From NCBI RefSeq assembly GCF_964355755.1, contig NC_092676.1, positions 2,526,288 to 2,590,287 of the forward strand: a stretch of 64,000 nt of DNA, read 5' to 3'. This stretch comes from Antedon mediterranea (lineage: Eukaryota > Echinodermata > Crinoidea > Comatulida > Antedonidae). A model generated the notes under the pieces. That model made no database searches. It was not told the origin of the DNA and saw only the letters and a list, made by a program, of their open reading frames with translations. The position numbers and the translations under genes are program-made. This document shows positions 37,471-49,647 of this stretch, piece after piece (within the stretch, counting starts at the first letter, position 1; each line of letters begins with the position of its first letter).

Positions 37471-37524
37471 GTGATATGGGGGTAATCTGTATTCTTCTAA
37501 TTTAGCCAGTTGATTCTCGCTACT

Positions 37525-37625
37525 ATATCATAGACTCCAACCTTATTAACCTAACCGTCCATGATGCCAGATCACATATGATTCACATGTACTGCTGTAT
37601 TATGGAATTTGCCTATAATACTGGC
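37525..37625. mobile_element. Family E MITE, diverged partial copy
   Basis: CTGTATTATGGAATTTGCCT at the right matches the family E terminus at 52957-53112. ACTATATCATAGACTCCAAC at the left is the weak partner arm. Confidence 0.45.
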
Positions 37626-37997
37626 TAAATATTGTCATATTTCGCGATACAGAACTGAGAATCTGTTGCGTTTATAAACAAGCGCTTGTGTTTTTTCCCA
37701 TAAGGGCCTCAATTATCTATTTTTTGGCTGCCTCGTTTCTAAATTTCTTGAACTCCTATTATGCCCTATAGTTGTATATCTTCAATATAGCATGTTAAAA
37801 CATACAGTGTTACTATTAAACTCGTCTAACGAAGTTGATCAGAAACCATTGGAATTACAATGAGAGGAATTTAATGTGAAATTAACGAGGCTAATAATAA
37901 TGAACCTAATCAATGTTGTTCAAAGGTCATGTAGCTTATTGCCAATTAGTTTTCATGTAAACATTATTATGGTTGAACTCTACAATTTTGGTAAAAT

Positions 37998-38251
37998 TAA
38001 AGATGTATTGTCTCTCAAAAACATGAAAAATGAAGATTAATGAAAACAGAATTTAAATAGGTCATTCTGTAGTTTTAATAAAGTTATTCACTTCTGTAGA
38101 AAAAAAAACCCCAAAATATTGACAAATAGACAAAATAAACGCTTTCTTTTAACCAAAAACTCTTTTTTTTCTCAATCCAGTTTTTTGTCAAAGTGAATTA
38201 CTGTGACATTAAAATTATGAACAAAATATTTTTCAGGGGACAATATATCTC
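37998..38251. mobile_element. Family D MITE, copy 1
   Basis: The termini TTAAAGATGTATTGTCTCTC and GGGGACAATATATCT are inverted. The interior has ATTTAAATAGGTCATTCTGT and AGTTTTAATAAAGTTATTCAC, shared with copies at 43854 and 57955. It is non-coding. Confidence 0.7.
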
Positions 38252-38574
38252 AATAATTCTCTATAATGTATCTGAAAAAATGACATTTTAAAAACTTTTT
38301 TGACCATAATAAAAAAGATATTGGCACTGACAGAAAATATCAATAACTCATTCGTTTTACCTGCATCTGGCTATTAATGTAAATTATGACTTGAAACCCA
38401 ATTAAATTTGCAAGGTTATTGAATATTACATTATTATTGATGTTATGTATGGATATTTTTTATCTATGGATTTTATTTATGGATATTCTAATAGCTTCGA
38501 AATTTGGAATGCTTAAGTGGATTCAGTATTTTTAAATATTGTAAAATGTGCTGAACTTATTATCTTAAGCTCTG

Positions 38575-38712
38575 TCTACACTATCAAACTTTATGTGACA
38601 ACAAAATGTGCCCATATCATGTCATATCACTACCATATTTGGGAATATCACTACCGTATTTGGATACATGACACGTTCTTTGTCAAATTAGGTTGATAGT
38701 GTAGACAGCTTA
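38575..38712. mobile_element. Family A MITE, copy 6
   Basis: The termini TTAAGCTCTGTCTACACTAT and GATAGTGTAGACAGCTTA are intact. The interior contains doubled ATATCACTACC(A/G)TATTTGG units. TA lies at both ends. Confidence 0.85.
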
Positions 38713-39396
38713 CTGCGACTATGGAGTGGAGGCTCAGAAATTGTTAGTAGATGGAAAAATTTTAATAATATTACAAATGATAAAAGATTGCCGTAAATGA
38801 TGATAATAATGATAAAATCTTTATTTTAAAACGGATGGTTAAGTGTATGTATATGTAATAATGACATTTTAAAAACTTTTCTGACCAAAGAAAAGCCCTT
38901 AAAAATGTTGGCGCTGGGTGATGGGTGTACACATTTGGAATTGGTGTGACTGTCCATCACAACTGTACTGTACACCTAAAATGAGCTGATTATAGGCTAG
39001 TAGTATTGAAGTAGTTGTTGTTCTAAAGCAATAGTTTATCTGTAAATTATACATTTGTAACATTCTATTATTGCCCATATCATTACTATACTTCTTAATA
39101 GGGTGTTTGATTTCCTATCTAGATAAAGGTAATCAAAGTCTATACATCCATTTTATCATATTGTCCGCTATAATCTGTTCTTTTTTATCTATTCATCCGC
39201 CCGTTAGACAGGCGTCACTCTTACTCTGTGAATTGTCTGATTAAAGTGTAGTCAGCCATTTACTTTATTTAGTTTAATTATAATTCGTACTTCTGACCCC
39301 TTTTGTTTTTGAAAATGAAATGCAATTAACAGCTTGAAAGTAAAGTACAACTCGATTCTCTGTACTATATATCCACATATGTGCCATTATGTATTC

Positions 39397-39537
39397 TGTA
39401 TTATAGGCAAATTCTATATACAGTATCACATGTATATCACATGTGTTGCTATTTTATGTTAATGTTAGGTTTATGGTTATATCCTAATACAGGTGTCATA
39501 TGAGATACTGTATCATAGAATTAGGCTATGATACTGT
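39397..39537. mobile_element. Family E MITE, copy 1
   Basis: The left arm is GTATTATAGGCAAATTCTAT then ACAGTATCACATG. The right arm is its near-complement (CATAGAATTAGGCTATGATACTG). About 140 bp, non-coding. Confidence 0.6.
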
Positions 39538-40595
39538 GCACAATTATATATACATTTACCAAAAATAGATTAAAAGTACATTTTGATTTTTAAACCAACT
39601 ACGCTTTTATCTTCAAGATACATATTTTAATTTCATTACCATTATTATTGTTAATATTTATTTTTAAAATTATATTATTTATTTATCTTATTTTTATTAA
39701 ATGTTCTTTTGTGTAAAAATAACAGAAAAAAAAAGGTGTGACTTGTGTGTTGCTATTCACTCATTTACCATCTTATTTCATTAATGAAATTACGATTTCT
39801 AAAGATGTATTAAAAGTCTTGTATCTGTTAAAAGGACATTTCCTCTAACAATTGAACACTAGAATAAAGGACCATTGTCTTTCAAGTATTTAACGTCTTT
39901 TGTGCTCTTATCTTCACCTGACTTGTCTAGTGGTAGTAATTACCAAAGTACTGTTTGAGTCATAATATTGAATTTAAAATGAGTTTGAAGCCAGCATCGA
40001 TAGAAAAAAACCAAACTATTGGATCTACTGCACTGGAATACTTTGTAGCACGACCTTGGTTATAGTTCTATTGTTATTGTTGGAACAGGATAGTCGGATT
40101 GAGTGACTCATTGAATTGATGTGTTCTGGAACAATAGATTTGTAGTATTTGGAATTGCCCATAAGTTACGTTGAATCTAGGATTACGATCATTTTAAAAT
40201 TTGAAGGTAAAACGTTTTTTAATTCTTTGAAGATAGATTATTGGGCGTTAATATAGTGTGTGTATGGTTAACCTTTAAATTGAGATTTAATTGACGTCAA
40301 TATAGGCAACAGGCTGGATGGTTATGCATATGCCGACATAGAGGAATATACTGTAGGGATCAATATGTATGGATTCGTATGTGGAGGTAGGAATGGCTAT
40401 ATCTATTTAGTTGGCTACTACGGTTAGGTTATACCGTCTAAAATATACAAGAGTTAAATGGATCCATTTGGAGGCTACAGTAGACTAGTAGAAAGATGGA
40501 TAGGTACAGTATCTACTAGGTTATTGTTAAGAATAAATTTGTGGTTGGATTGTAATCGGAATTGGGGATTATCCTACCTGTTGGTAGGTATGATC

Positions 40596-40734
40596 TAAAG
40601 CTCTGTTTACACTATCAAACTTATGTGAAAATGTGACGTGCCCATATATGGACATGATGATGTCATACCACTACCATATTTGGGCACATCACACTTTTTT
40701 TTCAAACCAGTTTAATAGTGTAGACAGAGCTTTA
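40596..40734. mobile_element. Family A MITE, copy 7
   Basis: Complete, from TAAAGCTCTGTTTACACTAT to AGTGTAGACAGAGCTTTA. Its right end abuts the family B element at 40732 and shares the TTAA, so one of the two inserted at the other's edge. Confidence 0.88.
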
Positions 40735-41120
40735 AAGCTCAGGTACAGGCATGAATTTATTTTAAACATAATATCTGGTTAATTGTACATACCGGTAAAT
40801 CAAATATTTGTAATAAAAATTAATTTCCCTTAAAATAGTCAAATAAAATTCTGCTATAAAAACCAGGAAGACTTTTTTTCAGTAGTTAGGTAGTTAAGCC
40901 TACTGTAATAACATGTCTGATGACTCCCTAGAAGGACAAAAAAAGATGGTGGAATGGATAATTTTTGCTATAGCATAAAAATAAAACTTGAAGTTGAATA
41001 AAAATACCATAATTAACACAAATAAAATCCCAAAAATGATGAAACATAGGGCAAACTATAGATCGATAATTTTTGGAATGTATGATCAATAGAATTTTTT
41101 TGCCCGCACCTGGCCTTTAA
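40732..41120 (-). mobile_element. Family B MITE, copy 1 (TTAA-flanked)
   Basis: This is bounded by TTAA at 40732-40735 and 41117-41120. The termini AAGCTCAGGTACAGGCATG and TGCCCGCACCTGGCCTT are imperfect inverted copies. The 53361-53953 copy in opposite orientation matches along its whole length, including GATCGATAATTTTTGGAATG and the ACTACC...AAGAAGG-type core. TTAA flanks suggest a piggyBac-like origin. It has no ORF. Confidence 0.8.
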
Positions 41121-42254
41121 GTTTAGATTTAATAATAGGAGAAACTGTAGGATAAATGTCTTACTTTAGGGTCAATACAAAAATGTATTAGGTAACCAAA
41201 ATTTAATGGATTTGGAAGTACACAATATTCTGTATAGTTTTTGTTTTCATTTTGTTGTCGTTTTGCTTTCTCTTGCCTTTCTTTTGGAGACTTTTTGTAT
41301 AAATAGAATTGCATTGATATGATTTGTAGGCCTATAGGGCAGAAAGTATGCAATACAGATATTAAAATGAACATTGCAAAACATATTACTATACTACTGT
41401 ACTTATGATAACCAAACTAAATTAATCGTTCTAAGTAGCTTAGACATTAAAAACAAATTTAAAGTAACTTTAATTTGGTTAAATTGTGAAAATTAAGGAG
41501 CATGCAAAAATAATTGAAAGTGCAGAGTTAAATTTATAACACACAAGAAAGTACAAAGTAATAAATTATTATTAGCTCATTAACTACACCCAAATATTAT
41601 TCATATAAACAAGAATATGGCTTGATATATTAAAATTGGAATTTCACAAAGAATGCATTCGTTGCTTTTAACTCATCTGCTATGAAAAATAAATGAAGAC
41701 GTTTGCCGTTAATTGAGCAATCGTACTCGATATTTTGAATAATTTATAGTTGTGCGTGTTAAATTTCATACAGTGATCGACATAGAGGCACAAATGTTTT
41801 GATCAACATTTGTGAATTCTTGAAGGTGCATTCATGTTTCTGCGTCAAATATATAATAATCAAAATGGCTAATGTATTTTCTGACATTTGGACAACTTTA
41901 ACAGATCAAAGTTCACAACAAATGTTTGAACTTTGACTTTTAAAACAGTTTGTAAACACAATATATGTAACATTTACGAAATTAGAAAAACCCTTTTAAA
42001 ACATTTTTGCTGTTATTATTGTTTGAAGTCTGGAGGGATAGCAAACAACCCAAGATTCATTAATGAAACCTTCAGAACATAATTTTAGTAATAATTAAAC
42101 ACTTTATTTTTATATTTAAAAGATAACTATTATTTATATATGTCTTAGCAAGGTCAGGTAAGAACATGCATTATTGAAATTGATATCAACATACAAACGA
42201 CATATATAAATAAACATGTAATAGTAATGGTCATTAAACAACATTTGTAGCACT

Positions 42255-42474
42255 CTAAAGCTACACTATAAAACTTTATGTGGTTAAAAAAATGTGCCCA
42301 TATATGTACATGATGATGTCATATCGCTACCATATTTGAGCATATCACTACCATATTTGAGCATATCACTACCATATTTGAGCATATCACTACCATATTT
42401 GAGCATATTACTACCATATTTGGTCACATTACATTTGCTGTCACAAAAAGTTTGATAGTGTAGACAGCGCTTTA
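42255..42474. mobile_element. Family A MITE, copy 8, internally expanded
   Basis: The termini CTAAAGCTACACTATAAAAC and GATAGTGTAGACAGCGCTTTA bound an element of about 220 bp. The 21-bp segment CATATCACTACCATATTTGA (plus G) is repeated about five times at 42318-42420. Other copies have one or two. This is tandem growth inside a MITE. Confidence 0.85.
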
Positions 42475-43318
42475 CACTGTTAATAGTACTAACTATTTAA
42501 ACACAAAATACAATAGACTGTTCACCTATTAAAGGGACATTCTTTGGAACCAACAAATCAGGAGTGTGTCATCTAGATAGGAGTTCATCATAGTAGTAGA
42601 ATTAATTTACATATATTTCCCCTTTTCTTTTAATAGAATGTCCCCTTAATTGTGATATCCTCTGAGAGGTGGAATTTACTGCAGTCGAATTCTGATCTTT
42701 CTTTCTGCTTTTTTTTGCGTGCCAGGTACTACAAAACATCTTAGAAAAAAGGGCATTCTATTTCAGAAGCCATAATTGATTTATTTTTACAGTAATTTCC
42801 TTTGTGATATTTTAATAGTTGTAGTTTAGCTATTCAACACATTTTTTATTCAGATTTCAACGCAGAATGTAAATCTGTTACATGCTCGCTTTAAGACCTT
42901 GTACGGCAAGCATATCAATCAACCACAATAAGCAATTTCCTACTTATGTCACAACATGAATTTGACACCATATTGGTTGTAAATCGTGTTCTTATTTCTC
43001 ATACCTGTTTAACTTATGCCAAGAATCTCATTTTAAGATGTTGGAAATATTGATGATGATTTTACTGTCCTCATTTTCCTTATGGTAAATGAGCATCTAT
43101 TGTAACCTTTGTTCGTGACCTTTTGACCTCCACTTCAATGGCCGCCATCTTTGATTCTTGTGCCAACATTATTGGTTATTTTCTCTCCAAATATTTTAAT
43201 CATGACCGCCAATGGTCAACATCTTGGCCTGGCTTCTGCATTTGTTATGTAACTCCCAGCGAGCTAAATGTACTCATGCGATTTGATAAATTATCTTTTC
43301 GTTGTCGTTCAACAATTA

Positions 43319-43455
43319 ATGTAATCTCTTTCTTAGTCTCTATGGTCACATGGACTTCAAGTTTAATGTAATCTCTTTCTTAGTCTCTATGGTCACATGG
43401 ACTTCAAGTTTAATGTAATCTCTTTCTTAGTCTCTATGGTCACATGGACTTTAAT
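43319..43455 (+). repeat. Tandem repeat of about 50 bp, three copies
   Basis: GTAATCTCTTTCTTAGTCTC and TATGGTCACATGGACTTCAA repeat three times with almost no change, which suggests a recent amplification. Confidence 0.9.
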
Positions 43456-43853
43456 CTAGTAATCATTAGCTTCTTCAGACATGATTTATGCGAGTATAGT
43501 TTACTTAATTCTTATTTTATTAGAATATAATAAATAAAAAATTTATCTGCAAACTGAATCAATATACCTTGCCTACTAGCGTGTCGTTTATTGTAGCGTG
43601 CATGGTATTTTCATAGGTTTCAGGAACTGCCTCTTTATACGATTTACATTATAGTTGTATAATATTACCTTTTATGACAGGCTGATAAATGTTTGCAATA
43701 AAAGTTTCAATCATGCAACGACACTAGAATATTTTTTATTGATTTTTTAGGCAATTCACTTTATTTTAAGCGATAATCTACGAAGGTTGAATTAGATTTT
43801 CCTGTAAACAAAACGAGTTGTCATCATCTGGATAATTTGTTAAGGAGAGAGAC

Positions 43854-44129
43854 ATTAAAGATATATTATCCCCCTAACAATTTTTTATGCCATTTTAATG
43901 TCAATAGTTATTCAGTTTGACCAAAAACTGGATCGGGAAAAAAAAATATTTACCTGGAAAAATATAATTTAAAATGTTCTTTGATTAAAATTAAATGTTT
44001 CCTTTTTTATAAGTGAACTAATTTTTTTTTACAGAAGTGAAAAACTTTATTAAAACTGAAAAACAGCTTATTTAAAGTCTGATTTTATTTATCTTCATTT
44101 TTTATGTTTTTGGGGATGATACATCTTTC
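43854..44129. mobile_element. Family D MITE, copy 2 (inverted)
   Basis: The termini TTAAAGATATATTATCCCCC and GGGGATGATACATCTTT are inverted. The interior AGTGAAAAACTTTATTAAAA is the complement of the family D core. Confidence 0.7.
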
Positions 44130-45734
44130 ATTTTTTAAATAAACACTACTATGCTTTATTAATTGTTTTCACTTTAAATACCAGCTTACTGTTTTTCAAA
44201 GTAGTTTTAAAATATCATTGAATAGAAGAGGTATTAAAGTTTATAGCTGTGTCATCATGGTTGGTTATTGCATAACATGTTAGACTAAGTACCAGTTTAT
44301 ATTCAGTATTATTTTTTTGTTGCTTCCAAAATAAAATTCACCGTAAACCTAAAATATTCAGAGGATCAAATGCAAGGTATTTCTTTGTATTTTTTAATTC
44401 TTGAGCTTATTTGACATCACAATATGTTGTTTAAATTTAAAGTCTAACTACAATTTATTATTATTCTATGATAGAATAACACCATGTTATCTTTAGACTA
44501 GAACTTAAAATAATCTATTTTATTTCAGTTTTAATTTTTAATGTTTGTATCAGTATGATGCCAAAATATCTTCATTTTAAAACTTTTTATTGTTTTCAAC
44601 TTTTTGGTAAAGATTTACCTTTTTATATCTTCATATTTTTAATGTTTCATTTCTGTTATATTTATATACTTTTAATTTTGTTTGAGCAAAGAAATTTAAG
44701 TTTCTAAGCAAATTGTTCAATGAGTACAACATTGTGAATTCCATTCGATAATACAAACAAATTTGAGAACATTTTTCTTTCTCTTCTCATAAGAAATGCT
44801 AAATATATTTGTAGGTTGTTAAACAAGAATACATTACACATTTTACTGTCGACATAGTATTTTATTGAGATTGTGATACATTAACGCTACATCAAAATTA
44901 CACCAATAACATGAAAATTACACCAATTTTGATCAAAACTTCATTATGTTAACGGTTTTCCAATCACAATGTTCACACGTTCGTTACTCGTTGTTCCTTA
45001 TGCATTATTTCAATGAACTGCTGATGGACGTGGTTTGTAATACCATCATTTCAAACTCTCATCATTTTATTTCCGACTGACTGCAAACACAATATTGCTT
45101 CAAGCGTTATTAGTGATGATATTTACTCGCAGCAATGTCCACTCTTCTGGGATGGTAAACAAACATTTTAATGTCACTTTCTTCGGAAACTAAATGAAAA
45201 ATTGACAGGTAATATGTCCCTAGTATTTCAATCAACCTTTTAATATTTTTTTTTTTTTCCTAATTATCCGACTGGTCTAAATGTTGTTAAAATTAATAAT
45301 GGCTGAGAAAAGTTGATGTTTTGAATTGTTTATCATGTTTTTGACGGCTTCTTGAAATGACACGATGCAAACAAGCTTCAAACTGCTAATTGCGTTTTTT
45401 AGTGGACACATTAGCATAATGGCTGCAACTAATGTAGTAGTTAGTAGCGGTTTAACACGGTACATTATTGGTTTTGCCCGTTGCAGACATCTATTAATAG
45501 TTTTGTAACAAAATGACTCAGTTTCTTCTTTTTTTTTTCCTGCTGCATGTACTACTGTACATATATTTTACCACACTTGTGCAATCATTATATTTTGTTT
45601 ATTGCTGAATGCACATTAACATTGAAATATGTTGTAATAACAATCTTGTAGTGCTACTATGGGGCATAATAGATGTACCGTATTGGTTGTAATACAGCAG
45701 GATTTAAAAACTACATATACTAGTTATGAACAGT

Positions 45735-46435
45735 AGAACCCCATCTTTGGTAAAAACCCTATCTTTGGGAAAAACCCTATCTTTGGGAAAAAACCCTATC
45801 TTTGGGAAAAACCCTATCTTTGGGAAAAACCCCATCTTTTTTAAAAAACCCTATCTTTGTTAAAAAACCCTATCTTTGTGGAAAAACCCTATCTTTGGGA
45901 AAAACCCTATCTTTGTTAAAAAACCCTATCTTTGTTAAAAAACCCTATCTTTGGTAAAAACCCCATCTTTGTTAAAAAACCCTATCTTTGTTAAAAAACC
46001 CTATCTTTGTTAAAAAACCCTATCTTTGTTAAAAAACCCTATCTTTGTTAAAAAACCCTATCTTTGTTAAAAAACCCTATCTTTGTTAAAAAACCCTATC
46101 TTTGTTAAAAAACCCTATCTTTGTTAAAAAACCCTATCTTTGTTAAAAAACCCTATCTTTGTTAAAAAACCCTATCTTTGTTAAAAAACCCTATCTTTGG
46201 TATAAAAACCCTATCTTTGGTATAAAAAAAACCCTATCTTTGTTAAAAAAAACCCTATCTTTGTTAAAAAACCCTATCTTTGTTAAAAAACCCTATCTTT
46301 GTTAAAAAAACCTATCTTTGGTAAAAACCCCATCTTTGTTAAAAAACCCCATCTTTGTTAAAAAATCCTATCTTTGTTAAAAAATCCTATCTTTGTTAAA
46401 AAACCCTATCTTTGGGAAAAACCCTATCTTTGGGA
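45735..46435 (+). repeat. 19-bp minisatellite, about 37 units
   Basis: The unit is AAAAAACCCTATCTTTGTT, with GG-for-TT variants clustered at both edges and uniform units in the middle. The AACCCTA inside each unit is telomere-like by chance only. It is flanked by GAACAGTAGAACCCC on the left and by a mobile-element-like arm (46436-46541) on the right. Confidence 0.95.
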
Positions 46436-46541
46436 CATCCTCCAACAGCTCTATTCAGAGATGTCTCTATTAATGGACACAGGTTGGAGGACACCCCTAT
46501 TAGGGTGACATTTTGTTAGGTTCTGAATTGGAGTTCAACTG
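46436..46541. repeat. TIR-like arm flanking the minisatellite
   Basis: GGACATCCTCCAACAGCTCT ... CCTATTAGGGTGACATTTTG ... GGAGTTCAACTGTAT. The end complements ACAGT(A/T)GAAC at 45727, so the minisatellite may sit inside an old TIR element. Similar text occurs at 25387-25450 (ATACAGTTGAACTCTTATTA). Confidence 0.4.
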
Positions 46542-47157
46542 TATAAAATATACATTTTATCAGTGATTTTGATAATTTAACTTCAACTATGTTCAACATA
46601 AAAATATATAATTGACAAACAATGATAAGGTGTAGAAACTAATCAAAGCTTAACACAATCAAAGCTATACAATTAAATCATCATAGTATTAATAATATAT
46701 TATTGCGCACCTATCAGTTTAGAATTAATGTTCTTTGCATGTCGTGTTTATATATACTGGGACGAACCCACACGAGACAAAAAAAATATATTGCGTTATT
46801 TGTTTTGATCGAAATGTGCTTAATAGTCAGACAGGAAATATATGCTATTAATAATTATTGAACATTTGATTAAATTTATATTACATGTGAATGCTTTAAT
46901 GTTATTACTGAAGTGTGCATGTATTGATTACACATGTTACTATTTCTAAGTTAAGAGGTTGTTTGAAATAAAGCACTTTTATAAGAATTTTACTATAGCT
47001 CCTTTAAGTATAATTTATTGTGGAAGGAATAAGATATATGTCGTCATTCTCGCTGTGCATTCTCCTCTCGTATTTTCTCGAAACATTAAATTTTTCCGTT
47101 TTCTGTATATTGTTTTCTTTGTAATCAAACATTTTTATGGCCACAAGAAGTCATGAA

Positions 47158-47265
47158 ATGGTTGGAAATGCAGCCTTAGCTGGTTGAAAATGGCATCCCT
47201 AGCTGGTTGGAAATGGCACCCCTAGCTGGTTGGAAATGGCATCACTGATTGCTTGAAAATGACAC
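47158..47265 (+). repeat. 29-bp tandem repeat, about 4 units
   Basis: The unit is GCTGGTTGGAAATGGCACCC plus CTA, with variants. It lies about 95 bp before exon 11. Confidence 0.75.
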
Positions 47266-47359
47266 AAAACTGTTTCTGTGTTTTTGATATGATTATGAAC
47301 TCTGAACTCAACATTTCTGTTGGATGTAAGTTTTTGATTTTTCTAATTTTCTTCTACAG

Positions 47360-47513
47360 CTAATAATATCAGTGAAGAGAACCTGTACCGAATCAACGGA
47401 GGACGATACGTAAATTACGAGATGATGCAGCGAGGTGAGTTGCCTCCCCCTCCTGGGACCCCTCCTACTGAAATCAGGAAGAAGAAGAAAGGGATTAAAA
47501 AGTTATTTGTCAG
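47360..47513 (+). CDS. PPFIBP: Liprin-beta exon 11: basic linker
   Basis: The acceptor is TTCTACAG at 47359 and the donor CAG|GTAAGA at 47514. It has 154 nt and receives one base (A) from exon 10. The peptide includes TNNISEENLYRINGG, ELPPPPGTPP and RKKKKGIKKLFVR. This matches the vertebrate PPPSP...KKKSRGIKKLFGKLKRS region. Confidence 0.93.
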
Positions 47514-48176
47514 GTAAGATCAGTTCATTTCTTTATAGTTTTTTAATTAGATGTAGTCTTACTATATTATTCAATTAATGTATAATGTTATATGTAAAAT
47601 AATATGATAAAAACAACATTAAAACTTAAATACTGTAGATAAGTGATAAGAGAAATTTAATTGATAGATTTGTTTAAGAGATAATAACGTGTATTGGTTG
47701 AAAAGTTTATCAAGAACATGGCATTATGAACAAGGCATTGTAAACAAGGCATAATGAACATGACATGAACATGGCATTATGAACGGAGCATTATGAACAT
47801 GGCATTATGAACATGGCATTATGAACCAGGCATTATGAACATGGTATTATGAACATAGCATTATGAACATGGTATTATGAACATGGCATTATGAACATGG
47901 TATTATGAACATGGAATTATGAACAAGGAATTATGAACATGTAATTATGAACATGGCATTATGAACAAAGCATTATGCACAAGACATTATGAACCAGGCA
48001 TTATGAACATGGTATTATGAACATAGCATTATGAACATGGTATTATGAACATGGAATTATGAACATGGTATTATGAACATGGAATTATGAACATGTAATT
48101 ATGAACAAGGAATTATGAACATGGCATTATGAACATAAGAAAACAAACTTCAAATGTATGTATTTTTTTTTTACAG
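47514..48176 (+). other. Intron 11
   Basis: More than half of this 663-bp intron is a 14-bp minisatellite (47705-48135), which ends about 40 bp before the exon 12 acceptor. Confidence 0.9.
47705..48135 (+). repeat. 14-bp minisatellite, about 30 units
   Basis: The unit is CATGGCATTATGAA with variants at positions 4-6 (GGT, GGA, GTA, AGC). Higher-order blocks of several units recur, for example GAACCAGGCATTATGAACAT at two places. Confidence 0.95.
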
Positions 48177-48308
48177 GCTGAAGCGTTCTGGCTCAACCCA
48201 AATTGCTTCAGATGATGAAGAAGCACCCATGGGGTTCCAAAGAGGGGGGCGGCTAAGGGCCACTGCAGGGGCACGTCTTGGCTGGTCCAGAGACATCAAA
48301 TCAAATGG
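48177..48308 (+). CDS. PPFIBP: Liprin-beta exon 12: pre-SAM linker
   Basis: The acceptor is TTTTTACAG at 48176 and the donor GG|GTAAGA at 48309. It receives two bases and leaves two. The peptide reads RLKRSGSTQIASDDEEAPMG then RGGRLRATAGARLGWSRDIK. The vertebrate family has RGGTRATAGPRLGWSRDL here, so the match is firm. Confidence 0.96.
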
Positions 48309-48546
48309 GTAAGACATTATGATTATTATTAATAATAATCATTATTGTGTGTAGATTGATGTGAGAATTGTATTAATTTAAGATTAATGAAATTTTAATA
48401 TGTGTTTTTTGCGGAACTTGAAACACCAAACAACTTCTACAAAGGTGCGTGCCGTTTTATCCGTTATTAAAACTCACTGAATAATATTTATAATTCTTAT
48501 TCGCCGATTTAATGTTTTAGATGTTCACTGAAAATAAAACTAGGAC

Positions 48547-49401
48547 TACCGTATATTTCGGTGTATAAGTCGCACTTTTGACACGCAAATTTGACCTCTA
48601 AATTAAGGGTGCGTCTTATACACCGAACATAAATGCCTCACCACACAGATTGTACATAGGCCTAGGCTATCGTCACCTCGTTTGCTAGGCCTGAGTAGGC
48701 TAGGCCTAGCTACAGTAACTAACTAACGTAACGGCAACCTGCTTCTGCCTAGGCCTAGTTTTCAAGTCATTTTAGCATGATGTTATACTAAATATGATGA
48801 AAAGATTTGTTCATTATGGCGCTCCGATAAAATTTCATTTGTAAACGTGTACGACGTCGTACGATTGGAATAGTATTTATTTATACAGTAGTTATACGCA
48901 CGATCGCCGTACCCCAAGTGCAAGCCCTTCTTTTGGTGACACATGGTGTACGGTATTCGACTAGTATATTCTCCAGGTGATTATAGCATGGACCTAGCGT
49001 ACACACTTCTCGGATACATAGATACTAATCGAATACGATTGTCCGTGAAAACGTGCGCCCTCTCAAAATGATCGAGCGAGGCTAGCCCACACACGTGCGT
49101 GTTACACACACGGTCATGCACTCGATGTTGCGGCGAAACTCATGAATAACAAGTTAGAAAGAACTTGTTGAGGCTGGGCGCGGCCGAGCCTAGGTAAGAA
49201 AAAACCTAAATAAAGGACGCCGTTGTAGATATAACAAAATATATTATTACAATAATATTGATTACAATTTAAAAAAACATTGTTTTGATGAAATATAAGG
49301 GGCGTCTTATACATCGACGATATAAAAAATACCGATATTTTACTCTCAGTTGGGGGTGCGTCTTATACACAGGTGCGACTTATACACCGAAATATACGGT
49401 A
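48547..49401. mobile_element. 855-bp TIR element ('ACCGTATATTTCGGTGTATA')
   Basis: Perfect 28-bp inverted termini beginning ACCGTATATTTCGGTGTATA are flanked by TA on both sides. The motif GTGCGTCTTATACACCGAA recurs inside each end. It resembles a widespread class of metazoan DNA elements with 'CGG..TATAAGTCGCAC' termini. That resemblance is from memory, and the superfamily is not assigned. The interior has TAGGCCTAGG-rich sequence and no transposase frame. Confidence 0.88.
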
Positions 49402-49647
49402 ATAAGAAAATTATAATAGTTGTTTAAAAGCAGACAATATGAACATATTGTAATCAAACAAAATAAGATAACTGAAACCTATATGTTAGTTTCACAACTT
49501 GAATTGCTTAGGTCAAATGTCATCGATCGTTGCCTCTTAAGTGTCCTGTAGATGAATTCTGCCAAGAAGCTTTTAAAACACTGCATTAGTTCAAATATAA
49601 CAGTTATGTGATGAGAGCTTTCCATACATAATTTATCCTTTGCAGTT

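Larger units (their letters stand above)
27764..47359 (+). other. Intron 10 (19.6 kb)
   Basis: This intron separates the coiled-coil half from the SAM half. It holds a minus-strand LINE tail (29000-29170), diverged tandem repeats (29700-29945), a SINE (37150-37470), family A MITEs (36552, 38575, 40596, 42255), family B (40732), family D (37998, 43854), family E (37525, 39397), a 50-bp tandem array (43319), the 19-bp minisatellite (45735-46435) and a 29-bp array (47158). Stretches such as 27764-28960, 30000-34870, 35060-36550, 44130-45720 and 46550-47150 show nothing recognisable. No nested gene is supported. Confidence 0.65.

Noticed and set aside
45735-46435. Interstitial telomere array (AACCCTA in each unit)
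   Set aside because: The unit is 19 bp with ATCTTTGTTAA between the AACCCT pieces. True telomeric repeats are uninterrupted hexamers.
47705-48135. CRISPR-like array
   Set aside because: Units are directly adjacent 14-mers with no unique spacers, in an animal intron. It is a minisatellite. The same holds for the arrays at 23435, 45735 and 50803.
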